Shown here one piece after another: positions 36,134 to 48,900 of a stretch of DNA of 64,000 bases (its first letter is position 1; each line of letters opens with the position of its first letter). Source of the DNA: Diplosphaera chodatii. Lineage: Eukaryota > Chlorophyta > Trebouxiophyceae > Prasiolales > Stichococcaceae. The notes below the pieces were generated by a model. The model had not been told where the DNA came from and made no database searches. It worked only from the letters and a program-made list of their open reading frames with translations. Position numbers and translations under genes: made by a program. The stretch lies in contig JAALGY010000038.1 of NCBI GenBank assembly GCA_032358165.1, forward strand, positions 2,046,001 through 2,110,000, given 5' to 3'.

Positions 36134-38608
36134 TCACAGCAGGTGCGCTGCCCAGGCGTCAATTACCTCCTCACTGCCATACCACGGCCGAGACGTAACC
36201 TCCCGGGCTCCGATCTTCCCCATGCTGTGGAACACCCCATCCAGCAGCACATTGTCTGCGCCCTGCACAACCGATTGCACAAGTATTGGTCGCACTTTGT
36301 GCTCTGTCGTACCAACAGTCAATGTGATGCAGACCTTACATAGGTGAATGTAGTCTACAACACTACGTGTTGCTCATGCTTGCACGCACCTTGAGGAAAG
36401 CTGACCGATTGGGCACGACAGAATCTCCTGCACGTGTACATGCAGCGATGGTGTTCCCATGGTGTGTTGCTGCAGGAATATGGCCTCAGTGCATCACGAT
36501 GCTGTCGACACTACCCCTAAAACCTTGACAGCAACCCACCTTCGATCAGGTGCCCTACGCCGCAGACCTGAGCATAGGCGCTGGCACTGCAGCCATGATC
36601 ACAAGGCTGGTGAGTGCACGGCAAACGTCATGCCAGCGGATGTCAGCAGGATGTCAGCAATGTCCGCGAGCAGCAGGTCATGCACAAGGCATGTCGCAGC
36701 TGCAGGGGTGCAGCTGCCTTTCAGCCACTGCCGCCGCTCACCTGTAGCGGCTGAGGGCGCGGCGGGGGGCGCGCATGTTGCCCCGCACCGAGCAGCCGGC
36801 GATGCACACGTACCTGACGCCCTGCTCCGCAAAGTGCGCGTCTGCAGATGCGCAGCAGCAGTCGTAAGCGAAGGCTGAAGCTGCTTACACACTGGACTTC
36901 TTGTCGCACGGTCCCTCAGATGTGATGCCGGCCGCCACCCACATCGGAACCCACAGCCGGCAGGCTTCACATGCCAAAGGGGATGGCCTGCAAAGGGCAT
37001 CCCCGTCCGGGCCTGCAGAGCGACTCGAAGCGCTGCGGTCGCACCCGGCCAGCGGTTGTTGACCCAGGTGAGGGCGCCGCCGGTCATGTCGCGCGCCGTG
37101 GCGGGCGCCGCCACGTGCGGGCTGCCCAGGCTGACGATCCCCCGCACCGCCCTGCAACCACCCGACACTGTCAGGCGCACAGTGCAGACACCGCACGGCA
37201 GCGGCGGGGTCTGGGAGAGAGCGAGTGCTGCACACATGTGCCCTATCTGGAGTTGCATCATACACAAGGAGGGAGGTATGACCTATCCAGATATGGCACC
37301 TGTTGTGCTGGGTGCCAGGCGCGTGTGCCTCGCCGGCATCGAAGTAGCGCTCATCTGCCAGGAACGCGCGCGCCAGCCAGCCGCCGGCAGAGTGCGCAAG
37401 CAGTGTCACCTGACACCGCACATATACAGCTTGAACGCAGAACGCGACACTTGCACAGCCTGAAGGCAAGGCATGCCAGGTGAGACTCTCAAATCACAGA
37501 CGATGGCAGGGCCAGGGGTCGCACTGTGTCGCTGCCATGTCGGAGGCGGGCGCGGTCGACTTCCGCCTTTACTTTCTCCAGGAACCAGCCATAGGCGGGG
37601 GTCACGGTGCAGCTGCGGCTCCAGTACGCCTTGGTCAGCAGCGACCGCAGCACGCGGGCCCTGATGTGCAGTAACACCTCAGTCGTGAGCCCGACAAGGG
37701 ATGCAGCAACAATCCCGTGCCATGGCTGGCACAGCCCTAGACCTGCTGCTGTGGTGAAGCTAAGGTTTAGTGACTGCGCTGGTAAGCATGACGTTCACCA
37801 GTCTTTGCGCTGGATGTTGAGCACTTCCACCCTGAAGCCACGGGCCTGCATCATGTGCCAACAAAATTCGAACAGGATGTTCATATTCCACTCTGCACGG
37901 AGTTGTGGGCGTCCCTGAGCCTATGCATGCATACAAAAGTGTGTCCACTGTGCGGTGGGCGGTGCAAGCCTCATGATGCGAGTCAGTGCACACCATCATG
38001 AACTCTACCTGCAGGTGGGTGACCATGCCGAGCTCTGCGCTCCCACCGGGTGCGATGTAATCATTGGCCTCATTGCCGAAGCCTGCACAGCAGGGTGCGG
38101 TTGCCCATGGTAGGCAAATTCAGTTTGCACTGGGGTGCGAGGCTACAATCTGAGATATGCATGCAGCCCGCCACACCTGGAAGGATTATGATGGGCGCTG
38201 CATCCCTGGGAGCAAGTACATGCGGCTCGGAGTGTCCGAGGAACGGTCGCACATCATCCTCCCACGGTCCTGCGCATGTAAAAATCATCTGTACAGCCCC
38301 TTCACATGGCATGTGTCAGAGCTTGATGATACCTTGCAGGAGTGCGCAACCCTCATACCTTTGGAAGCAGGCCGCCAGCTGCGGCTGCCGTTGGCCGCCT
38401 GAGGGATCTGTGTGCCTGCTTGCTGCTGATGCTGCTGTTGAGGCACACGCTGTGGCGAAGCAAGGGTGCACTGCACCGTGTCTGTGGCCCTTGGCTGATG
38501 CCTCTGCTGAGAGAGGGCTTTTCGGGCGATTGGTGCGCAGCAGGGCGTACGGCGCCTGTCTGCAAACGAAGATGGCAGCGGCGACCGGTGCTGCACTGTG
38601 ATAGGCAT
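36134..38608 (-). CDS. Alpha/beta hydrolase (lipase-like, PGAP1-type) with a plastid-like leader
   Basis: At least nine exons join with matching phase. The leader (from MPITVQHRSPLPSSFADRRR) is rich in Arg, Ser, Gln and Pro and lacks acidic residues, like a chloroplast transit peptide. The hydrolase part shows PIIILPGFGNEANDY, GFRVEVLNIQRKDWARVL, the nucleophile elbow VTLLAHSAGGWLARAFL, GIVSLGSPH, YVCIAGCSVRG, GDSVVP with the likely acid, and LLDGVFHSMG with the likely His. It ends DAWAAHLL with TGA at 36134. Similar proteins in plants and algae are annotated as alpha/beta-hydrolase or PGAP1-like; the substrate is unknown, with a lipid ester likely. The upstream frame offers only GTG before ATG 38608. 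Confidence 0.8.
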
Positions 38609-38787
38609 TCGAGACACCACTGTATTTGCAGAGGAGGTGTTGCACGAAGCGAGGTGCGCTGTGTTCGCCAACGCCTGACCAAGCCGGCGATCGTTCGGCA
38701 CGCTGTCTCAGAACGACAGGCAACGCTGTTTGCTGCTGATCCAGCAGGTGAACGGTGGGCGGAAGGAACGATGCAGCGTTCGAACGC

Positions 38788-40660
38788 ATGCTCGCAAGGA
38801 GCGGTGCAGAAGCCGAGGGAGGCACGTGCGATATTTCGCAATTGACGACACGCCCTGCCCTGTCTTCATCGTGCGGGCGCGCCCCTGCCTCCGACATCAC
38901 GCCGCCTGCGCAAGCGCTCAGTGTCCCGCAATTACGGTATCAGCAGGACCTGGGAGCCCCAGGTCCATCAGCTGCCATGAACCGGTCGCTGTTCAGCAAG
39001 CCGTCAGCGCCTGCACCTCCAGCAGATGCGGCGGCGCCAGCGGGCCGCAACCGGCTGTCGGAGCGTCCGAACTGGGACGAGCTGTTGCGCAGCCTGTCCC
39101 CCTCCTCGCATATATCCTCTGATACAGCATCAGAGACGGGGCATGCGCGATTCCAGCAGTCCACACCTACGCACTCCCCAAGTGCTGCAGACGGTAAACG
39201 GCGAGATGGAGCACACCAGAGCCGCGAAGCAGCTGACTCCCACCGACGTGGAGTGCAGCTGGCTATCTTGATGCCTCAGGAGGCGCAGCTCTTTGCGGGT
39301 ATGGGCATCGAGATCAAGTGGGATGCATCGGCGCAGTCGCACCAGCCTGGCAGGCTGATGACACTCCCTGTCATATGCAGTTGACACTCCCTTGGCAAGG
39401 CGTACGAGCTCAGAGAGATGCTGGATGGCCGTCATCCCGCTGGAACAGCCATCGGATCGAGAACATGCCGCTGCGTTGGACTGTGCAATGCAGGATGCAC
39501 TGGCTAGCGGCACAGAAGCAGCCGCAAGGTTTGTCGGCAGCCTTTGTCCGATGCGACCTGTATACATGCATTTTACACCGGCTTTCACTCGCAGATTCCG
39601 TCATGCAGGGCCTTGTCACATAGAAGCGAGGCAGCACAGCGCTGCACTGCAGATGTGCAGCAGCGCTTGACAGGCAGGATGCAGCATATTCTGGAGGACG
39701 ATTTGTGTCCTCGGCTGCCACCGCATGTGGCCATGGCATCTCAATTGGTATCGAGCAGAGCACATGACAAGACTTTCCTTGGCAGCAGTGGTGGCACAGC
39801 CTTCTGTGAGGCCAATGCCAGCCTGGCTCTTGCAGTCTTCATGGCAGAATTAGTGGCACAGGTACGGACAGCTGCCAGTTTCACCTTGCATCGCACTTGC
39901 CTATGTGGACGTGTATGTACACAGCATGTGCTGCCATCTCACATGCTGACATACTGGAACTTGAAGTGCAGGTAGAAGGACATTGTTCAGAGCGTGGCTG
40001 GGCACTGGCACGCCTGTGGAACGCGCACGTCGCCGGCGCTGACCAAACCACACGTATGCCACAGCCGAGGTCACCACAGCTGGCCGCTGCCTGCACAATG
40101 GCAGCTCTTGTCATCCACAGGCGGACCCGTTCAAGCAGCTCATACGGCACAGTACATGCTTATGACGTAAATGCGCCAGGTGCACAGCGGGAGACTCTGC
40201 AGCAGCTGCAGACGGCACACGCTGAGCAGGAGGCACAATTGCTGGCGGCACGGGCTGAGGCTGCAGCAGTGCCGCGGCTGCGCAAGCAGCTGGCCAACCA
40301 GTCGCAGGTGCAAGTCATCTGAGATGCGTTAGCACAATCGACTGAGTGACCAGGTTATCGCGTGAAGCAGTCTCAACTTCACGACCTGCAGGCAGCTGAC
40401 GGCCTTCGAGCAGAGCTACGGGAGGTCACGCAGGAGTGCAATGCACTGATAGCAGCTGGTCCAGGCTCATCCAGATGCTGCACTCCGTGAAACACTACCA
40501 GCAGCTGAAGTATGACAGCCTTCGGGCCTCCTGTCGAGATGCGGCAAATGTGGCAACTGTATGTAATGTATTGGTGATCCGCAGCCGCCATGGTCTACCG
40601 AAGACAAGCTTGGCGAACATTGCCGCACGCATTGCAGTGATTTGTACAAGGTTGTGTCTG
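38788..40660 (+). CDS. Unrecognised protein with a Ser/Pro-rich N-terminus and coiled-coil C-terminal part (model incomplete)
   Basis: The first exon reads from MLARSGAEAEGG through a Ser/Pro/Ala-rich region with SERPNWDELLRSLSPSS. Later segments with protein-like composition are ALDCAMQDALASGTEAAARF (about 39.47-39.55 kb), PRLPPHVAMASQLVSSRAHD (39.70-39.86 kb), a coiled coil with LQQLQTAHAEQEAQLLAARAE (40.2-40.31 kb), GLRAELREVTQEC (40.40 kb) and MLHSVKHYQQLKYDSLRASC (40.47-40.56 kb). I could not join all of these in one frame. A frame change near 40.45 kb has no room for an intron. No family was recognised. The gene is divergent from the hydrolase, with 179 bp between starts. Confidence 0.45.
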
Positions 40661-40780
40661 CAAACCATCACCACACGCCTATTTTATATGTGGTGGAATC
40701 ACACCATCTTAGCTGCTTCCCGCAATCAACTGCAACATATCTTCATGACACCCCGGAAGGGTCCCTCGCTTCTGCCATGC

Positions 40781-41773
40781 CTACTTGCTGTAGTTCTTGC
40801 CTATGGTGAACACGTCCATAATGCCCGGTGGCACAGCAGGGTCTGTGGCGGCGGCAACAGCGGCGCGGCCGACTGCCGATGCCGACACTGGCGGCGTGGC
40901 TGCGAGGTTGACGAGCGGCACGCTCGCGAGGTTCTGCGTGGGCACCACGCTGAGCAGCTTCTCCAGCGGCAGCCCGACAATCTGCAGCGGCACGGGAATG
41001 CCGGCCACGTTCCTGGTGCCATGGATGAAGCCCGGCCGCAAGGCAACGCCTGATGATGGAAACAGCTGTGCAAGCTTGGCCTCCGCGTCACGCCTGCCCT
41101 GGACATACCCCTTCAGTACCCAGTCAGGGAACCCATAGTCATGCGCAGACACGAAGGCAAAGCGATCAACTCCCGCCTCCTTTGCTTCCTCCATCAGCTT
41201 CATGTTCGACTGGCCACAGATCTTATACATGAAGTCGTTTGAGCCAAAGCCTCCCAGTGTCGATATGACACCGATGGCGCCCTGGAGCTGATCACGCCAG
41301 GATGCTGGATCGAAGACATCACCCTTTGCCCACTCGACCTGTGACGTCCAGGGAGCATTGACGCCTGGCGGCGGCTGCCCACGGCGGCTGATGCTGACCA
41401 CTGACATGCCTGTCTTGACAGCCTCCTCTGTCACCCGGCTGCCCACAAAGCCATTGCCTCCAAAGATGACCAGCTTAGGCGGCCCTGTGTAGCCGCCGCC
41501 GCCTGCTGTTGCGCCCGCCGTCTGCGTGCTTCCTGTGGTTGCTCTGGTTGTGCTGCCACCCACGCCGCCAGCCGCTGCCGGGTCGAACTCCAGACCGCCG
41601 GTTCCATATGTCGTGGCCATGTTTCGCAGGTGCACTGAGCGCCTATTCCAGCCGTGTGCAGCGCACGAAGGTCGCGCTGCAGCCCGCTGAGATGCGCGTC
41701 TGCACGTGCTGTGCTGTGCAGGTGTGGAGTGGGGCAGCCTCGCGAACAGGTGCTTGGCGAGTGTGCCGGCCAT
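40781..41773 (-). CDS. NAD(P)-binding Rossmann (atypical SDR) protein, mitochondrial-type leader, intronless
   Basis: A single uninterrupted frame of 330 codons runs from MAGTLAKHLFARLPHS. The first 55 residues are rich in Arg, Ser, Ala and His without acidic residues, as in mitochondrial presequences. KLVIFGGNGFVGSRV is the GxxGxxG dinucleotide motif, followed by VVSISRRGQPP, GVISTLGGFG, VDRFAFVSAHDYG, GYVQGRRDAEAKL and LRPGFIHGTR. This matches plant and yeast Coq11-like (At1g32220-type) atypical SDRs, which in yeast associate with the coenzyme Q synthesis complex. The frame is open upstream to 41986, but ATG 41773 gives the best leader. It is the only confident gene here without introns. 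Confidence 0.85.
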   Translation of the reverse strand: MAGTLAKHLFARLPHSTPAQHSTCRRASQRAAARPSCAAHGWNRRSVHLRNMATTYGTGGLEFDPAAAGGVGGSTTRATTGSTQTAGATAGGGGYTGPPKLVIFGGNGFVGSRVTEEAVKTGMSVVSISRRGQPPPGVNAPWTSQVEWAKGDVFDPASWRDQLQGAIGVISTLGGFGSNDFMYKICGQSNMKLMEEAKEAGVDRFAFVSAHDYGFPDWVLKGYVQGRRDAEAKLAQLFPSSGVALRPGFIHGTRNVAGIPVPLQIVGLPLEKLLSVVPTQNLASVPLVNLAATPPVSASAVGRAAVAAATDPAVPPGIMDVFTIGKNYSK

Positions 41774-41843
41774 CGTTGTACGAGGCGGAGACGATTCGCG
41801 ACTCTCAGCCGGACGCTGCCAAAAGGCCAATGTCTGTGCCAGC

Positions 41844-42397
41844 ATGACCTTGTGCCACATCAGTGGTGCGTAAATTCCTAGGCACCTTGATCTCCGAGAT
41901 GACCAGATGAGCTCTGCGGGTAGCTCCTGAAGCTCCGTGCTGGCGTTCCGCAACGCGGTACGCTTCAGCAACGCAAGGAGCTGCATCTGACGAGGCGGCA
42001 GCAGTCTCAGGTCGCAAGTGGCGGGACCAGTGGAGCCTGGAACACCTCAACAGTGTGCTCCGAGACCAGCTGGCAGCATCGCTTGGCCGTTCAGCTCCCC
42101 AGCAGGTGACGCGCATGATGCACACAGATACATGTACAGCGCGTGCTGATCGGGCGTGCACGTCATCAGAGGACGCACTGCACCTGGATCGCACATGCTT
42201 TAGGTCCGCGTCTCAAGGACGCGCCTCAGGACAACACCTGGTCTACTTTCCGAGCCGCCAAGGCATCAGGCCGATGCTGCCTGACTGCCGATGCTAGCGA
42301 TCACTGCCATGCTGCACGTCGCAAGCCCTGCGCTCTTGTAGACGGCGTGGTGTGGCTACTGCTGACACCACCATGGTACGAGCGAGCACAATTTTAG
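41844..42397 (+). CDS. Doubtful small gene, possibly a mitochondrial protein
   Basis: An exon at 41924-42105 reads GRKWRDQWSLEHLNSVLRDQ after an Arg/Ser/Ala-rich stretch. Composition looks coding on +, while the opposite frame does not. A short first exon from ATG 41844 and a third exon with LKDAPQDNTWSTFRAAK (ending at 42397) can be joined in phase, but only with introns of about 60 nt, much shorter than elsewhere. If real, it is divergent from the SDR gene with about 70 bp between starts. Function unknown. Confidence 0.28.
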
Positions 42398-42960
42398 GTT
42401 CCACGGTGGCCGGCCTCGCACTTGTGTGTCAGACTACACTCGCATCGCGGTACCGCTCACATGCCTTCCCGCCCCACGTCGTCAGCACATGACATGGCGC
42501 GTGTGTCGTTGTACTGGCGTCGACTTCGCACCCTCATGTAAACCTCCCTTGTTGGAGGGGCAGCAGCACCTATCCAAGGCGTTGCGCGTGCAGCTCGCCA
42601 AACCTGGCATGCCGCAGTCTGCGGTTTGCGTGATGTGACGCCTGCTGCGCTGCGTGTTCAGCGAGCGATTTAGATGCCGGGGGTGCAACTGGTGAGCTCA
42701 GCAACTTGTTGGCAGCCCAGTCTCCTTGTCTGGGGGCCGCTTTGCATCGCACGCAGTCTACATCATGAGTGAAGGCTGCCCGTTACCAATCGCAGACTGG
42801 GACAGCATTGAGGCTTATGTGTAATCTTTATGCTGTGTTGCGCACATGTTGCCCCCGCTATGTGCCCTCACGGTCTGCTGGAGGCCTGCCATGCCATCAA
42901 CAGCAACGCCGTGCAACCCATCAAACGGTGACTGGAACTGCATGCACGTTTCCTGCCTGA

Positions 42961-45900
42961 ATGCAGTCACCGGCAGGATCGCCGCGGTCTGTCAGCAGCG
43001 GCAGTCAGCCCTGTGACGACTCGCTGCCCAGCAGCCGGAGGGCCTCAGCCAGCGGCCGGCGGTCGCCGCCGGACAGCCCCTTCGCGAAGGCGGACGTGGT
43101 GGAGCGCCTCAGACAGCAGCTGCAGGCGCAGGGCAGAGATCAGCTGCACGCGCCGCAGCCGGCAAGCCTGGGCCGCGGCTCCTTCGCGTTCGCCAAGCCG
43201 GCAGCCCCGTCGTCCGATGCGTCTGGCCCCATGCTTACAGTGCAGCCGCAGCCAGCGCCTCTCCACGAGCGCTCGTCTTCCTGGACGCAGCTGCAGCTGG
43301 CCATGAACCAGGGCGACCCGCAAGACTCCGGCGCCTCAAGTCCCGGCAGCATGCAGCACAGCAATGGCAGAACCTCCACAGCGGCGGCAGCCACCGCTGC
43401 TGCCAGCAGCACAGCCAGCCTGCAAGTGAGGGTTGCACTTGTGATGTGCAGCATCGAATGCATGCTGTTGCATGTCATATGGCAAGGAACATCCGCGACT
43501 CCCATGCTGCAACCTGCATGCAAAGCAGACCTCGGTGGCTGGCTGTGCAGGCTGCGCTGCGGGATCTGCACCGTGGCAGCGCAGACGGAGCGCTTGAAGG
43601 CAGCGATGCAGCTTCGGCGCGGCCCGGTAGCCTGAAGTTCTTCAAGCGCGGCAGCTCCGAGTCGCTCGGCAGCGAGGCCAGGTGTGCAGCTGGTGCACCC
43701 AGCTGCCTCGCATACGCTGCTGCTCACACTTTGCCTTGCATGCACCTGCATGCGTCAGGCTTGTCAGGCAAGCACCCTTCCTGGAATGGCACGTCATCGA
43801 TGTGTTTGGATACTGCAGGTTGGATTCCGCCCGCAGCCTGCGCAACCCCTCGTTCGAGGCTGCCATGGCGAGGAACTACCGCAAAGGCAGCAGCGACGGC
43901 TCACGGCCGGGCTCCGCGCCGGTGGTGCCCCCGCTGGGACGAGCAGCGGACGGCGCCACCGGCAGCCAGTCAGCACCACCGCTTCCGCCCCTGCCTGTGC
44001 AGGTGTGTAGTTCCGCTTGCTGCATCTGGTGCACACAACAGCGTCTGTTGCAGATAGCCGCCATCCGTGGAACCATGTGGATTCCCACAACATGGACCCA
44101 TCTGTCATTGGCGCCCTGCAGGGCACCGAGCCGGGCGCCCCCGGGCATGTCGCGGCCGTGGTGGCGACGCTGTCGGAGCGCTCGCTGAAGGCGATGGCCC
44201 GCGCCGCCGCGAAGAACGCCGCCGCCAGCCGCGACGGCGCCCGTGCCAGCTCCCTCACCAACTCGGTGTCCACCAGCGGGTCGCTGTCGCCACGCCAGGA
44301 GGACACCGCGGCCTCGGCGCCCAGCAGCGGGCCGGGGGCCCCCACCCCCGCTGCAGCCGGCCCCGGGGCAGCCGCAGCCGGCGCAGCAGCAGCGCCCCCG
44401 CCGTCGGTCAACCTGCGCCGCGTGTCGTTCTCCGACAGCGTGGGGAACTTTGGGGAGGCTGAAAGCGCTGCAACGCCGGCTGCGCCGGCTCCAGGGGTGC
44501 TGGAGAAGGAGAAGTCGCTGTCGCTGGACGATCTAGTTGAGCGGCCGCCGGCCGTCGCACAAGCGGATGCTGACGACACCTGGCCGCCGCCGGCGGAGGA
44601 GGTGGCAGCGGCGCTGGCCGCCCGCGCCGGCAGCCCCCGGCAGGCAGCCGACCAGCAGCCGCGGGCAGCTGCAGCATCGCCCAATGGCGCTGGCAAGCCG
44701 CTGGTTCCAGCGCTGCGGAAGCGCGATGGCGCCGCCAGCGCCACAGTCGACCTCAGCCCGCGTTCCCGGCCGCCGCGCTCGGCATCCCCCGTGCCCCGGG
44801 GCAGCAGCACCGCTGCGCCCGCCGCTGCGGCCGGCAAGCAGGGCTCCCGCACGCTGGCGTTTGGCAGCTACGAGATCGACCTCGAGGCCCTGGGCCTGCC
44901 CCCGGGCATGACCCTCGAGGACCTGGGCGGCAGCCCCCGCGATGACATCAGCGAGACCACCAGCAATGGTGGCACCAGCGGCGAGGTGCAGGCTTTGCGC
45001 GAGCAGGTCGCCCAGCTGCAGGTGAGGGCGTCAGACTGATGCGCAACATCCGTTGGGTTCAGCCATGCGTGCTGATCTTCTGCACTCTTGTCATGCAATT
45101 TCGTCTTCATTCTGCATGGTCGTTCAACGCCTTTGCTCTGACACCATAGTTCCTTGCCACAGTACGAGCTTGCCGCGGCGGTCATCGAGATCACAGAGGC
45201 CCGTGCGGACGCCACGGCTGTCTGCGAGCATGCAGCCACACTGCAGGTGGACGGTTGATGTGGCTGCCTCCACCATCATGATGACCTCATTGAAGGTTTA
45301 ATCCTGCTGCACAGAGACCAACACTGCATAATTTGATGACACATCATGTGCAGGATGCGCTGGCCTCGGCACAGGCCGAGGTGGAGGAGGCGCGTGATGA
45401 GTCGGACGTGGCGCGCCGGGAGTCCGACGCCGCCCGCGACCATGCGATGGCGCTGCACGAGGCGGCTGAAGCGCAGCGCGACCACGTCACCAGGTGCGCA
45501 GCTGACCTGTTGCCTAATGACCACTTGCATTGACATGGCGGAAGGTGTGCTGGCCACACTGCAGGTGTGGCAAGCGCATCTCGGGGTGCCCTGATTGAAT
45601 CAACACCAAAAACTATCTAGGTCGGCTGTACAAGCGGTACATGCTTGAGGCCGTGCAGACACCAACGTCAAGTATCTTGTTTACTCATACATGCGGTACA
45701 TGTGCACCGTGCAGGCTGGAGGCGGAGCTGGCGAAGGCGAGCGCCTCGGCGCAGCAGGCGGACGAGGTGCGGCGGGAGGTGCGCTTCACCCGCCGCAACT
45801 CGGGCGCCCTGCAGGTGCGCGCCGCGCTTGTGATCGCTGCAGCGACCTGCATGTTTGCAGGGCTGAGTGCACAGCTTGGTAACGATTTGGCAAAGGGCTG

Positions 45901-48900
45901 CACTGCAGGCTGTGGTGATGTGGCTTGCTGCATTTCTCGTGGAGATGAGCATGTTGTGGTGGAGATGAGCATGCTACTGAAGTGGCATGTCCACGCGCTG
46001 CAGAAGCACATCATGCTGGCCGACGAGGAGTCCGCAGCGGCGCGCGCAGAGGCGACTGCCGCACGTGCAGACGCGGCGATGGCGCGCGCCGATGCTGCCT
46101 CCATGCACAAGGTGTGACTAGACGCAGACCCTTGTGCACAGCCGCATATCCGGGCTCCACTGCTCTGCCTCTTCCAACGCCATGAGCCCAGGTGCGCTCG
46201 CCGCAGAATCGCCTCCAAGTTGACGCTATCATGTCACTCAATCTGCATTCGTGTGGGACACCAGGCGCTGGGTGATGTGCGGCAGCGGGCCCTGGAGGAG
46301 ACGCGCGCTGCCGCCGCCTCCCGCGCGCAGGCCGAGTCCGCCGCCTCGGCGGCCCGCGCCGACGCCCGCGCCGCACGCGACGAGCTCGCCAGGCTGCAGG
46401 TGCCCTATGCTGACCATCTGCAGCTGTTTATGACAGTTTGCCATACTGCCATCTCACCTGGTCATCTTGTTGAGACGGAGATCTGTCTAAAAAATGAAGC
46501 TGTTGTTGGTATTCCCCTGTTGACAAATGATAACACGGCGCTCTGCTTACCACTGTGCATGGCTCCCAATCTGCAGGCCGGTGCGAAGGCCGCACATGAC
46601 GAAGCGGCTGCAGCCCGCCAGTCGGAGGCCGCTGCACGGGAGGACCTCGATGCCGCTCGTGAGGTCATCTCGAGCCTCACAAATCAGCTGGCGCTCACAG
46701 ACCAGGCCGCCGAGCAAGTGAGCGGTCAAGTGTCAAACATCAGCCAACATTCGTCATGTTATGACTTCCAGTGATGGTTATGGGACAGCTCAATGTCCTT
46801 CAAAGCAACTGTGGCACAGCAAGCCTGTATCATTCAATGTCAGCCGGCGTCTTGGTGCTGGAAAACCCCTTGCACCAAAACCATGTTCTGCGACGCAGGC
46901 GCGCTCGGAGGCGATCAAGGTGCGGAGGGAGATCCCGGCGCTGCAGGACGAGCTGCGGTACGAGAAGGACGAGCTCACCATCGCGCGCACCGAGGCGGCC
47001 GGCCTCCGCCGCGAGCTCATGGCCGCGCTGCAGGTCCGCACCCCGCGCGGCGCTGCGCACCGTCTGACCGCGACCGCGACACCGCATGCAAGCGACCGCT
47101 GGGGACCCCTGGGCATAGACGATGCAGCCTGGGTGTGGTGCGAGTGACTGATTGTAGCGGTGGCGTGCTGGCAGGCGGCCAACGCGTCCGCCAAGGGCAT
47201 CCAGTCGGCGGCGGCGGCGCAGAAGGCGTTCACCCAGGCCGTTCGGGTGGCGTCGGCGGCCGAGCGCTCCGACGCCGCAAACGCCCGCGAGGAGGCGGCC
47301 AGCGCCAAGGACGCGCTTGCAGGTGACTGCGCCATGCTTACGCCGTACATCAATCTTACTTCCTAGGGCTTGAGCCCATGTTGCAGATGGACCTACAAGC
47401 GCTTTTCGATTCGCAGCGGCGCGGGAAGAACGGGACGTCACCAGGGCGCAGCTGGATGCGGCCAACGAGCAGCTGGAAGCTATCGGCGGCCAGTTCAGCT
47501 CCATGATCAACGAGGTGCACCGCCGCACACCAATCAGTGTGCAGTATTCTGTGGTGACTCCAGCATGCGTGCATGCCTATCTGGCTGCAACCGGCAGTGT
47601 CAGCATCAGCTTGCGTTGGCAAAGCATTGGGGCAAGTTCTTTTGATATGCTGAAATCATCTTGTGTGCCTGCAGCTGGAGGCGAGGCTGGCGGCGGCGGA
47701 GGGCGACAAGGCGTCGGCGATCGCCGACAGCGAGCGGCAGCGGCTGGAGGCGACCGCGGCGGCGGCGGCGGCGCGGGAGCGGTCGGAAGCGGCGGAAGCG
47801 GAGCTGGAGGAGCTGCGGGGCGCCATGGACCGCAGCATCGCGGCGGCGCGGGAGGAGGCGCTGGGCGCCATGGACACCGTCGGTGCGCTCACGGCGCATC
47901 ATCATTGGCACCGCTTGGGTGGCGTACCGGAGTTCCTGATAGTGTGGAATGCAGTGTTGCTTGGGGAGGTGAATCGAGGCTGGTACGAGACTGGTGTCCA
48001 CAGCCAGTCAAACCAAGGTCGCTGAAAACATATGACTGTCACATTGACGGGCGCTATGCTAAGCTCTCGATACCGAGGCATGCACGCTGCCCTGGGGAAC
48101 AACTGCTGCTCTGCCTACCCCTGTCCAGGCGTGCCCAGTCCATGGGCATGTCGACCGCATTACAAGGAATGGGCAGGGCATTTCGAGAATAAGTGCGTGG
48201 TGCACGTTGGCCCACAGGCAGCAACGAGGCGGAGGTGCAGCGGCTGCTGGAGGAGGCGGCGGCGGCGGCGACGGCGCGGGGCCAGCTGGAGACGCAGCTG
48301 GACGCCGCCCGCGCCGCCACCGCCGCCGCCCGCCTGGAGCACGAGACCACCAAGGTGCCGACCCCCCGGGGCCCCACCCCCTGCAGCAGGACTGCCACCC
48401 CTGTCCCCTGCACAGAAAGTGCCGCCGTTAGTTGCACCCCGCCGTGGCATGTGGCTGCTGCTTGGAGCACTACCTGAGCTGCGCAGTGCCCGGCCACGTT
48501 TCTCGTCCCCAGCTCACGCCAACTTGCACATATTTGGCAGGTGGAGGTGGAGGTGCTGGCGGAGGAGGTGGCGACGGCGCGCGAGCAGCTGGCCGCGGCC
48601 GAGGCGGCGGCTTCGGAGGGCGCCGTGGCCGCGGCGCGGGCGGCGCGCCTCGGGCAGGAGCTCAGCGAGGCGCACGCCGAGATCCGGCGCCTGTCCGAGC
48701 TGGAAGGTGGGTGCCGCTGTGTCTTGCAAGCTTCACCAGCTGCGTCTGCGCACAGCTCATGAGGCAAGCTCCACAACACCCCTGGGCTAATTGCGCATTG
48801 CCCAGCAGCCGTGTGAGGGTTGCAGTATACCAGCAGGTTGTGGAAATCACTTGCAGGGCTGGCGGAGGAGGCGGTGGCCCGCCTGGAGCGGCTGCAGGGG

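Noticed and set aside
41774..41986. N-terminal extension of the SDR gene to ATG 41986
   Set aside because: The extra 71 residues lack targeting features and overlap the probable + exon. ATG 41773 gives a typical mitochondrial presequence.
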